Shown here: positions 1 to 5,554 of the stretch, piece after piece | Position numbering within the stretch: the first letter of the stretch is position 1 | How the letters are laid out: the number at the start of each line of letters is the position of its first letter | Source: Pedosphaera sp. | Lineage (GTDB): Bacteria > Verrucomicrobiota > Verrucomicrobiae > Limisphaerales > Pedosphaeraceae | Reading direction: 5' to 3' | Length of the DNA: 5,630 nucleotides | Assembly: GCA_028293265.1 (NCBI GenBank) | Contig: JAQGPB010000237.1 | Location: forward strand, 1-5,630 | Position numbers and translations under genes: made by a program | The notes under the pieces: generated by a model | Told to the model about the DNA's origin: nothing | What the model saw: the letters and a program-made list of their open reading frames with translations, nothing else | Database searches by the model: none

Positions 1-81
1 GCCGTGACGGCCAACGGCGAGTTGCTGGTGTGCGAACCGGCCAAAATTTTGCCGCTCGCCCAGCGTTTTGTCCTTTTCTGA
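1..81 (+). CDS. ureC: Urease subunit alpha, C-terminal end (partial)
   Basis: Frame 1 is open from the window edge to TGA at 79-81 and encodes 26 residues. The stretch GELLVCEPAKILPLAQRFVLF closely follows the conserved C-terminus of urease alpha subunits, which typically end in a form of EPA-x-x-LPLAQRYFLF. Urease alpha is the cytoplasmic catalytic subunit, holding the two nickel ions that hydrolyse urea to ammonia and carbamate. Only the tail is visible, so the active site and overall integrity cannot be judged. The ureF start codon follows 3 bases after the stop, indicating one transcript. The identification rests on a short but distinctive motif and on the neighbouring ureF and ureG genes. 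Confidence 0.87.
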   Translation, partial: AVTANGELLVCEPAKILPLAQRFVLF

Positions 82-84
82 CGC

Positions 85-816
85 ATGTTCGAGCGAACTC
101 AAATTAAGTCCGCCATCGCCATGCCGGATGATGGTGATGCCACTGAGTCTGTTACCAAAGGGTGGCTTTTGTGGCAGCTCGCAGATTCCGCCTTTCCCAC
201 CGGCGGCTTTGCGCATTCCAGCGGGCTCGAAGCCGCCTGGCAGCATGGCGAATTGCGCAACGCCGCCGAACTCAAAAGTTTTATCGAGGCGAGTTTGGAA
301 CAGTTCGGACATGCTTCGCTTCCGTTCATGCTCGCCGCGTTTGACGAACCGGAGCGGCTTCCGGAGCTTGACCGTTTGAGCGAATGCTTTATCTCCAACC
401 ATGTCGCCAACCGTGCGAGTCGCCTTCAAGGACAGGCGCTGCTGGCCTCAGCCGAACGCATCTTCAAATTGCCCGCCCTGCAAAATCTCCGCCAATCCAC
501 GACTCAACGACCGTCCTATTCCCATCTCAGCCCGATTTTCGGCGTTGTGGTTCGTGCGCTCGGTGTGGGGCGCGTGCATGCATCGCAACTTTACTTTTTT
601 CTCCATCTGCGCGGACTGGCTGCCAGCGCCGTTCGACTGGGAATTGTCGGCCCCATGGAAGCGCAATCTCTTCAACACCGCTGCTCGCCGCGTGCCGGGG
701 AAATTCTTGACCGTTGCCAGCATCTCGGGGTGGAAGAGATTGCGCAGACAGCTCCCTTGCTCGAAATCTGGCAAGGTGCGCAGGACAGGTTGTATTCGCG
801 GTTGTTTCAAAGCTGA
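85..816 (+). CDS. ureF: Urease accessory protein UreF
   Basis: The 243-residue product matches the UreF family over nearly its whole length. Family marks are LADSAFPTGGFAHSSGLE at residues 32-49, the SRLQGQALL helix near 112-120, HLSPIFGVV near 147-155, RLGIVGP near 184-190, and the C-terminal PLLEIWQGAQDRLYSRLFQS at 224-243. The C-terminal region of UreF is known to contact UreD/UreH and UreG. UreF joins UreD and UreG in the complex that loads nickel into apo-urease, and it gates UreG GTPase activity. The chosen ATG lies 3 bases after the ureC stop. An in-frame ATG at 121 (Met13) would also keep all conserved sequence; neither has a clear ribosome binding site. It is probably co-transcribed with ureC and ureG. 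Confidence 0.95.
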   Translation: MFERTQIKSAIAMPDDGDATESVTKGWLLWQLADSAFPTGGFAHSSGLEAAWQHGELRNAAELKSFIEASLEQFGHASLPFMLAAFDEPERLPELDRLSECFISNHVANRASRLQGQALLASAERIFKLPALQNLRQSTTQRPSYSHLSPIFGVVVRALGVGRVHASQLYFFLHLRGLAASAVRLGIVGPMEAQSLQHRCSPRAGEILDRCQHLGVEEIAQTAPLLEIWQGAQDRLYSRLFQS

Positions 817-861
817 ACATTTTGACCGCGTGAATTTGAAAATGATGTCGTAATTGATGCT

Positions 862-1590
862 ATGAGTGCGAATCACCATCACCACGGGCCGAGCGGCCAT
901 ACCCATGAACACCTGGATCATCCGGGCCACTTTGGAGATCGCGAAGCACCGCTGGCACGTGATTTCCGTCAGCGGGCCTTCACCGTGGGCGTCGGCGGCC
1001 CAGTGGGCAGCGGCAAAACGGCACTCATGCTCGCGCTCTGCCAGAAGTTGCGCGACAAAATGAACATCGCCGCCGTGACGAATGATATTTTCACCAAGGA
1101 GGACGGAGAATTTCTCATCCGCAACCAGGCTCTGGATGCCGCGCGCATCCGGGCGGTGGAAACGGGCGGCTGCCCGCACGCGGCGATCCGCGAAGATATT
1201 TCGGCGAACCTGCTCGCGTTGGAAGAACTTCAGCGCCTCTTTGGCACGGAATTGCTGCTCCTCGAATCAGGCGGCGACAATCTTGCCGCGCACTTCAGCC
1301 GTGAGCTGGCCGATTTCACCGTCTATGTCATTGACGTTTCCGGCGGTGACAAAATTCCGCGCAAAGGCGGTCCCGGCATCACGCAATCCGATCTGCTGGT
1401 CATCAACAAGACCGATCTGGCTGCGGCAGTTGGTGCCGATTTGGGCGTGATGGAACGCGATGCGCGTCTCATGCGCGGCGACGGGCCGGTCGTTTTCGCG
1501 CAGGTCAAACACGGTGCGGGTGTCGAGGCCATCCTTGGTGAAATCCTCCACGCTTGGAAACACGCCACTTCTGTCCCGCACGTTCATTGA
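862..1590 (+). CDS. ureG: Urease accessory GTPase UreG with His-rich N-terminus
   Basis: The 242-residue product is a SIMIBI-class GTPase that delivers nickel to urease in a GTP-dependent step. Visible motifs are the P-loop GPVGSGKT at 46-53, TNDI at 73-76, the metal-binding Cys-Pro-His motif at 104-106, ESGGDNL at 134-140, the [15 protein letters not shown] stretch at 157-171, and the guanine-specificity motif NKTD at 181-184. All key residues are present. The first 23 residues hold nine histidines (5-8, 13, 15, 17, 20, 23), and the protein ends in PHVH, giving extra potential nickel ligands. It begins 45 bases after ureF with no clear Shine-Dalgarno motif; no longer in-frame start exists because TGA lies at 823-825. 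No ureD follows, so ureD must lie elsewhere. Confidence 0.97.
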   Translation: MSANHHHHGPSGHTHEHLDHPGHFGDREAPLARDFRQRAFTVGVGGPVGSGKTALMLALCQKLRDKMNIAAVTNDIFTKEDGEFLIRNQALDAARIRAVETGGCPHAAIREDISANLLALEELQRLFGTELLLLESGGDNLAAHFSRELADFTVYVIDVSGGDKIPRKGGPGITQSDLLVINKTDLAAAVGADLGVMERDARLMRGDGPVVFAQVKHGAGVEAILGEILHAWKHATSVPHVH

Positions 1591-1610
1591 TTTAAGCAAA
1601 CGCCAGCCGC

Positions 1611-1634
1611 ATTGAATTGTTGCAACAATTCAAT
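1611..1634. repeat. Perfect 24-bp palindrome between convergent ureG and gatA
   Basis: ATTGAATTGTTG is followed directly by its exact reverse complement, centred between 1622 and 1623. It starts 21 bases after the ureG stop and ends 24 bases before the gatA stop codon. As RNA it could form a hairpin of 10 bp with a 4-base TGCA loop on either strand. The position suits a bidirectional terminator, but the stem is AT-rich and no T tract follows on either strand. A dimeric protein binding site is the alternative. The function is inferred. Confidence 0.6.
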
Positions 1635-1658
1635 CATGGCCGGGAGCGTCGGTGATTT

Positions 1659-3122
1659 TCATAATGCCGGTTTCTCCTTATGCCACACCGTGCTTTGTTC
1701 GTAAGCATGGGCGATTTTCAAAATTGTTTCTTCACCAAAAGGTTTGCCCAAGAGTTGCAGGCCGACGGGCAGTTTCGGGTTCGCGGTGAAGCCGCAGGGG
1801 AGGCTCAGGCCGCAGATGCCGGCGAGGTTGCAGGAGATGGTGAAGATGTCCGAGAGATACATTTGCAGCGGGTCGTCGGATTTTGCGCCGATCTTGAAGG
1901 CGGCGGTGGGCGAGGTGGGGGTGACGATGGCGTCCACTTTCTCAAAGGCTTTCAGAAAATCCTGGCGGATGAGGGTGCGAACTTTTTGAGCGCGCAAATA
2001 ATAGGCGTCGTAATAGCCGCTGCTCAAAACATAGGTGCCAAGGATGATGCGGCGCTTCACTTCAGCGCCGAAGCCCGCGCCGCGGGTGTTGCTGTAAAGC
2101 GCAATCGGATCATTGCCCTCGACGCGCGCGCCGTAACGGATGCCATCGAAGCGCGCGAGATTGGCAGACGCTTCCGCCGTGGCGACGATGTAATACGTGG
2201 CCACAGCGTAATCCGTGTGGGGCAACGAAATTTCCACGACTTCAGCGCCAAGTTTTTGCAGCTGCTTCACGGCGGCTTGGACGGCGGCGTTCACTTCGGG
2301 ATCGAGGCCGCCGATCATGTATTCCTTGGGCAGGCCGAGTTTCAGGCCCTTGATTTCGCCCGTCAGGCCGGCGGCGTAATGCGGAACGGGGTGGGGAATG
2401 CTGGTTGAATCGCGCGGATCGAGGCCGCTCATCACTTCCAGCAACGTGGCCGAGTCGCGCACGTCTTTCGTGAACGGCCCGATCTGGTCGAGCGACGAGG
2501 CAAACGCCGTGAGTCCGTAACGGGAGATGCGCCCGTAGGTCGGCTTAAGCCCGACGCAACCGCAGAGCGCGGCGGGCTGGCGGATGGAACCGCCGGTATC
2601 GGTGCCCAACGAAGCGATGCATTCATCCGCCGCGACCGCCGCCGCCGAACCGCCGGAGGAACCGCCCGGAATGCGCGTGGTGTCCCACGGATTATGCGTC
2701 ACACCGAAGGCGGAATTCTCGGTCGAACTGCCCATGGCGAATTCGTCCATGTTCAACCGGCCAAAAATAATCGCGCCCGCCGCGCGGAGCTTCGCAATGG
2801 CCGTGGCGTCGTAAGGTGAAACGTAATTGCCGAGAATTTTGGAAGCGCAACCGAGCGGATGGCCCTTTACCGCGAGGACGTCCTTGATGGCCACGGGCAC
2901 GCCGAGCAAAGGTTGCTGGGCAAGGGTTGCGCCGGACGCCAGCACCTTGTCCGCCGCATCGGCCTGTGCGAGCGCGTCATTGACGTCGTAGCTCAGGAAA
3001 GCGTGAATCTGGCCGTCAACGCGCTTGATTTGATCGAGGCACGCCTGCGTGATTTCGCGGGCGGAGATTTCGCGCCGGGCGAGCCGGGCGGTGAGTTCGG
3101 AAATGGTGGATTGGTTCAGCAT
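1659..3122 (-). CDS. gatA: Asp-tRNA(Asn)/Glu-tRNA(Gln) amidotransferase subunit A
   Basis: The 487-residue product is a full-length amidase-signature enzyme, close to the usual GatA size of about 485. GatA hydrolyses glutamine and passes ammonia to GatB, which amidates Glu-tRNA(Gln) or Asp-tRNA(Asn). The catalytic Ser-cis-Ser-Lys triad is visible: Lys80 in GVPVAIKD, cis-Ser155 in [14 protein letters not shown], and nucleophile Ser179 in [12 protein letters not shown]. The N-terminus [21 protein letters not shown] is also typical. The ATG at 3120-3122 was chosen because a further in-frame ATG at 3206 would add 28 residues unlike GatA and overlap the upstream gene. The start lies 13 bases after the stop of the zinc-ribbon gene, suggesting an operon gatC, small gene, gatA. 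No strong ribosome binding site is seen. gatB is not in the window. Confidence 0.97.
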   Translation of the reverse strand: MLNQSTISELTARLARREISAREITQACLDQIKRVDGQIHAFLSYDVNDALAQADAADKVLASGATLAQQPLLGVPVAIKDVLAVKGHPLGCASKILGNYVSPYDATAIAKLRAAGAIIFGRLNMDEFAMGSSTENSAFGVTHNPWDTTRIPGGSSGGSAAAVAADECIASLGTDTGGSIRQPAALCGCVGLKPTYGRISRYGLTAFASSLDQIGPFTKDVRDSATLLEVMSGLDPRDSTSIPHPVPHYAAGLTGEIKGLKLGLPKEYMIGGLDPEVNAAVQAAVKQLQKLGAEVVEISLPHTDYAVATYYIVATAEASANLARFDGIRYGARVEGNDPIALYSNTRGAGFGAEVKRRIILGTYVLSSGYYDAYYLRAQKVRTLIRQDFLKAFEKVDAIVTPTSPTAAFKIGAKSDDPLQMYLSDIFTISCNLAGICGLSLPCGFTANPKLPVGLQLLGKPFGEETILKIAHAYEQSTVWHKEKPAL

Positions 3123-3135
3123 GGGAAATTTCAAA

Positions 3136-3438
3136 TTATTTTTTGGCAAGGACAAACAGAATTGCTCCGAGCCCAATGATAACAAGTCCAATCCAAATAT
3201 TGACAAAAAGAGCGCAAATGATTCCTCCGATAATCAGAAAACCTCCGAGGAATGAGGCTCCTTTATTCGTTACTGGATTCAACCCTCTTTTGTGCTTAGG
3301 GAGCGAGTCGTCATCGGAACGTCCCGATTTCCGAACCCATCCCACAACCGACGTTCCGCATTGGGAACATGGTGTTGTAGCGTTTGGCTCAACATTATTT
3401 ATTGCGCCACATTTTGGACATGTAATTTGCAGGAGCAC
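3136..3438 (-). CDS. Small zinc-ribbon protein with C-terminal membrane hairpin, unknown function
   Basis: I do not recognise this 100-residue protein as a named family. It opens with a zinc-ribbon-like cluster, CPKC at 7-10 and CSQC at 24-27, then a polar linker (36-60) with the acidic patch SDDDS. Two hydrophobic stretches follow, about 63-79 and 81-97, joined by Asn80 and rich in Gly and Ile, and the chain ends in KK. This suggests a cytoplasmic metal-binding head on a two-helix membrane anchor. GTG at 3436-3438 is the only sensible start: it lies 10 bases after the gatC stop, and there is no internal Met. By my count 39 of 100 codons end in G or C, against 21 of 25 around the ureG P-loop and 15 of the first 25 in gatC, so it may be a later insertion into the gat operon. 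Confidence 0.75.
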   Translation of the reverse strand: MLLQITCPKCGAINNVEPNATTPCSQCGTSVVGWVRKSGRSDDDSLPKHKRGLNPVTNKGASFLGGFLIIGGIICALFVNIWIGLVIIGLGAILFVLAKK

Positions 3439-3448
3439 GTTGGAAAGT

Positions 3449-3727
3449 TTACTCCACAATCTTCGGCACCAGGAACAGGCCATTGGCCTTGGCGGGAGCA
3501 TTGCGCAGCGCCTCCTCGGTCGGCAACGAAGGCTGCACCTCATCGGGTCGCACGACATTGATCAGCGGCACCGCGTGGGCGGTTGGCTCGACCTGGCTGA
3601 CATCGAGTTCCCTCAATTTTTCGATGTAGCCGAGGATGTTGCCGAGTTGCGCGCCGATTTTTTGTTCCTCGGCGGGCGAAAGGGAAATCCGCGCGAGGTG
3701 GGCGACATATTTGACATCAATTTCCAT
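3449..3727 (-). CDS. gatC: Asp-tRNA(Asn)/Glu-tRNA(Gln) amidotransferase subunit C
   Basis: The 92-residue product has the normal GatC length and pattern: VAHLARISLSPAEE near 8-21, ILGYIEKLRELDVSQVEPTAH at 31-51, then NVVRPDEVQ near 57-65 and a C-terminal FLVPKIVE. GatC is the small, non-catalytic subunit that wraps around GatA and stabilises the GatA-GatB assembly. The ATG at 3725-3727 places the conserved I-x-x-V-x-x-VA-x-LAR start immediately at the N-terminus, as in the family. It is the first gene of the gat transcript; its leader contains heptamer repeats and no Shine-Dalgarno motif. The order gatC-gatA is common in bacteria, but here an unrelated small gene separates them. Confidence 0.96.
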   Translation of the reverse strand: MEIDVKYVAHLARISLSPAEEQKIGAQLGNILGYIEKLRELDVSQVEPTAHAVPLINVVRPDEVQPSLPTEEALRNAPAKANGLFLVPKIVE

Positions 3728-3738
3728 GGATGAAGCTT

Positions 3739-3773
3739 AAGGTGCAAAGTTTAAGGTTTAAAGTTCAAAGTAA
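3739..3773. repeat. Five imperfect 7-bp tandem repeats in the gatC leader
   Basis: The plus strand reads AAGGTGC, AAAGTTT, AAGGTTT, AAAGTTC, AAAGTAA in direct succession, consensus AARGTTY. The array starts 11 bases upstream of the gatC start codon, so it probably lies in the gatC 5' leader or promoter. It is much more AT-rich than its surroundings. It could be a slippage-prone microsatellite or a set of spaced protein sites; nothing in the window decides this. Confidence 0.65.
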
Positions 3774-3793
3774 GCTGGAGCAGGCGCAGCCCG

Positions 3794-3937
3794 GTAGCGC
3801 AGATTTTCAATCTGCTGTATCGCAGGTTTGCAACCTGCAGACGCCGCGATCTTGCAAAGATTACCACCCCAGCCTGTAAATTTGGCGCGCTTGCCAACTG
3901 CAAGTCGGCGATACGGCAGATTGAAAATCTGCGCTAC
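3794..3937. repeat. Compound inverted repeat of four REP-like hairpins
   Basis: The outer 30 bases, 3794-3823 and 3908-3937, are inverted copies with 29 of 30 matching. Each arm holds two hairpin units in tandem. Left: GTAGC plus hairpin A (3799-3815, GCAGATT-TTC-AATCTGC), one base, then GTATC plus hairpin B (3822-3838, GCAGGTT-TGC-AACCTGC). The right arm mirrors this, with B' at 3893-3909 and A' at 3916-3932. Spacing within both arms is exactly 23 bases centre to centre. A weaker hairpin, ATCTT-GCA-AAGAT, lies at 3849-3861. The element begins 10 bases past the hpr stop. GTAG followed by a short hairpin is the known hallmark of REP sequences recognised by RAYT transposases. It may also end hprK-hpr transcription, though no T tract is present. 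Confidence 0.85.
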
Positions 3938-3946
3938 GATGCGGGC

Positions 3947-4246
3947 TCACTCCTCGTCGAACTTGCGGTTGAGCAGGGTTTCGATTTCGGTCAGGGCGTC
4001 GGAGGCGTCATGCCCCTCGGCATGGACGATCAATTTGCTCCCCGGCCCGGCGGCCAGCATCATCAGGCCCATGATGCTCTTGCCGTTGACCTTTTCCCCG
4101 TCTTTTTCCACGAAGATGTTGGAGGTGAAGCGGTTGGCAATCTTCACGAACATGGCGGCGGGGCGCGCGTGTATGCCGAGCTTGTTGGACACGACAAACT
4201 CCCTGGTCATCATCCAGCTTCCATCCGCCATTTTTTTTGCACTCAT
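3947..4246 (-). CDS. HPr-family phosphocarrier protein
   Basis: The 99-residue product is an HPr. It has the phosphorylatable histidine in LGIHARPA (His26, equivalent to His15) and the regulatory serine in NGKSIMGLMML (Ser57, equivalent to Ser46), followed by AAGPGSKL. HPr carries phosphate from PTS Enzyme I at the histidine; HprK phosphorylates the serine in response to metabolic state. Both sites are intact. The annotated ATG adds 11 residues; starting at Met12 (4211-4213) gives exactly the canonical His15/Ser46 numbering. Upstream of the first ATG is AAGGA at 4250-4254, but only 3 bases away. A run of eight A residues lies in codons 3-6. hprK ends 52 bases upstream, so the two probably share a transcript. 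ptsH would be the usual symbol, but Enzyme I is not seen. Confidence 0.94.
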   Translation of the reverse strand: MSAKKMADGSWMMTREFVVSNKLGIHARPAAMFVKIANRFTSNIFVEKDGEKVNGKSIMGLMMLAAGPGSKLIVHAEGHDASDALTEIETLLNRKFDEE

Positions 4247-4298
4247 CGGTCCTTACTGAATATCTACCTGAGGTTGCGGTTTTATGCCATCCAATTTT

Positions 4299-5255
4299 TC
4301 ACAGCTTGTTCGAGCTCGCCATCTTGGCGATCAGCCGGTCGTTGAATTCCTTGGCCGGGTTGTAGCCCGAGGCCTTCAATTTCGTCTGGAAAGCCGCCAC
4401 TTCAATCAACCGCGCCAGATCGCGCCCCGGCCGCACGGGTATTGTGATGTGGGGAATGTCCACGTCGAGGATTTTCACATACTCCTCGTCCATGCCCACG
4501 CGGTCCACGTCGGGTACCTCGCTCCAGGTCTTCAAGGTGATCACCAAGTCCACCTGTTTCTCGCGCCGGATGCTTTTGACGCCGAACATGGCGGCGACAT
4601 TGACGATGCCGATGCCGCGCACTTCCATGTGGTTGCGGGTGAGTTCCGCGCTGGTGCCGATGACCTCGCGGCCATCCACCAGCGTGACTTTCGTGATGTC
4701 ATCGGCGACCAGGCTGTAGCCGCGCTCGATCAATGCCAGCACGCTTTCGCTTTTGCCGATGCCGCTTTCGCCGCGGATGATGACGCCCACGCCCAAAATA
4801 TCCACCATGCTGCCCATCTCGGTGCCGTGCGGCGCGAACATCATCTCCAGCGACAGTGTGGCCAGGTTGATGAACTTCATCGTGATCAGCGGGCATTGGA
4901 AAATCGGCACGTCCGCCGCCTCGGCCGCTTTCAAAAACAATTTGTCCGGGTGCAGGTTGCGGCTGAAGACGAGGCACGGAATTTTGTAGGAAAACAGGGT
5001 GGCGTAACGCCGCTCGCGTTCCTCGTGCGAAAGGGACTTGAGAAAATAGGCCTCGGCATTGCCGATGGCCTGCACGCGTTTGTTGGCGAAATAGCGGGTG
5101 AATCCGGTCAGCACGAGGCCGGGACGGTTCACGGTCGGTTCGCGGATGATGCGCTTGAGGCCGTTCGCGCCCGCCACCAGCTTCAGCTCCAGCGCGCCAG
5201 CTTGTTCCGTGTAAAACCGCTCTACTGTGACGACATCGCGTTGCACAGCCAACAT
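4299..5255 (-). CDS. hprK: HPr kinase/phosphorylase
   Basis: The 318-residue product is full length for bifunctional HPr kinase/phosphorylase, which phosphorylates the regulatory serine of HPr with ATP or pyrophosphate and removes it by phosphorolysis. The N-terminal domain (about 1-130) includes NRPGLVLTGFTRYFANKR. The kinase domain shows the active-site His143 in PHGTEMGSMVDILGVGV, the P-loop GESGIGKS at 162-169, the LVADD acidic pair at 185-186, the family signature EVRGIGIVNVAAMFG at 211-225, and the C-terminal IPVRPGRDLARLIEVAA at 272-288. The ATG at 5253-5255 was chosen; a further in-frame ATG at 5330 would add 25 Pro- and Cys-containing residues not typical of the family. Its substrate HPr is encoded directly downstream. 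No Shine-Dalgarno motif is visible. Confidence 0.97.
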   Translation of the reverse strand: MLAVQRDVVTVERFYTEQAGALELKLVAGANGLKRIIREPTVNRPGLVLTGFTRYFANKRVQAIGNAEAYFLKSLSHEERERRYATLFSYKIPCLVFSRNLHPDKLFLKAAEAADVPIFQCPLITMKFINLATLSLEMMFAPHGTEMGSMVDILGVGVIIRGESGIGKSESVLALIERGYSLVADDITKVTLVDGREVIGTSAELTRNHMEVRGIGIVNVAAMFGVKSIRREKQVDLVITLKTWSEVPDVDRVGMDEEYVKILDVDIPHITIPVRPGRDLARLIEVAAFQTKLKASGYNPAKEFNDRLIAKMASSNKL

Positions 5256-5361
5256 TCTAATGCCGTTGCCAGCGGGAAACCAGCAGCAAATTTCAGTTCC
5301 AAAAGGCGGGGGCGCATCAGGGCGTACCACCCGAATGGCATGGGAGCCACGCCGCCTTCAG

Positions 5362-5471
5362 CGGAGCGCGGGTCTGTGACCCGCAGCAACGTCCGAAAGC
5401 CAGGACGTCCTGGACTGGTTCCGACGCGTTCGTCGTCACCCAGTTGCTGCGGGTCACAGACCCGCGCTCCG
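5362..5471. repeat. 29-bp inverted repeat pair with REP-like hairpins
   Basis: Bases 5362-5390 and 5443-5471 are exact inverted copies (29 of 29), with looser similarity outside (TTCAG on the left, CTGAA on the right). Each arm carries GGAG, a C, and a 17-nt hairpin GCGGGTC-TGT-GACCCGC (5368-5384; inverse at 5449-5465), then AGCAAC. Between the arms is the 14-bp perfect palindrome CCAGGACGTCCTGG at 5400-5413. The inner sequence also pairs partly (GTCCGAA against TTCCGAC), with about 20 extra bases on the right side. It lies 107 bases upstream of the hprK start. Two REP units in inverted orientation are the layout of a REPIN or BIME. Confidence 0.85.
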
Positions 5472-5523
5472 TCTGAATGGTTGCTCGCCGGGTGGTAACG
5501 TCCAGGGCGTGTTGCCCAAATCC

Positions 5524-5554
5524 CGGAGTGCGGCCGTCCCGGCCGCAGCAACGT
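5524..5554 (+). repeat. Third GGAG hairpin unit, direct copy with a swapped stem
   Basis: This 31-base unit aligns without gaps to 5362-5392: both read CGGAG-Y-GCGG at the left and CCGCAGCAACGT at the right. The hairpin is GCGGCCG-TCC-CGGCCGC (5530-5546). By my alignment 22 of 31 bases match. The three inner base pairs differ completely from the other copy, yet all still pair. No partner in inverted orientation is visible before the window ends. Confidence 0.75.

Noticed and set aside
448..1179. 243-codon minus-strand open frame across ureF and ureG
   Set aside because: It overlaps two intact, recognised genes on the other strand and looks like no known protein.
1680..2408. 242-codon plus-strand open frame opposite gatA
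   Set aside because: gatA on the minus strand has intact motifs and catalytic residues throughout; the antisense product shows no recognisable domain.
3123..3206. Longer gatA start at the ATG at 3204-3206
   Set aside because: It would add 28 residues with no GatA similarity and overlap the end of the upstream small gene, while the ATG at 3122 gives the usual length and N-terminus.
3794..3937. tRNA or riboswitch in the hpr-gatC spacer
   Set aside because: The fold is explained by four short hairpins in mirror layout; there is no cloverleaf, T-loop motif or known riboswitch core that I can see.
4284..5498. 404-codon plus-strand open frame antisense to hprK and hpr
   Set aside because: It runs opposite two well-recognised genes, has a low-complexity composition rich in His, Ala, Asp and Gln, and resembles no known protein. 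Long antisense frames are expected opposite GC-rich genes.
5362..5554. Possible CRISPR array
   Set aside because: Copies occur in both orientations, with unequal spacing and only three units; no regular spacer-repeat alternation and no cas gene.
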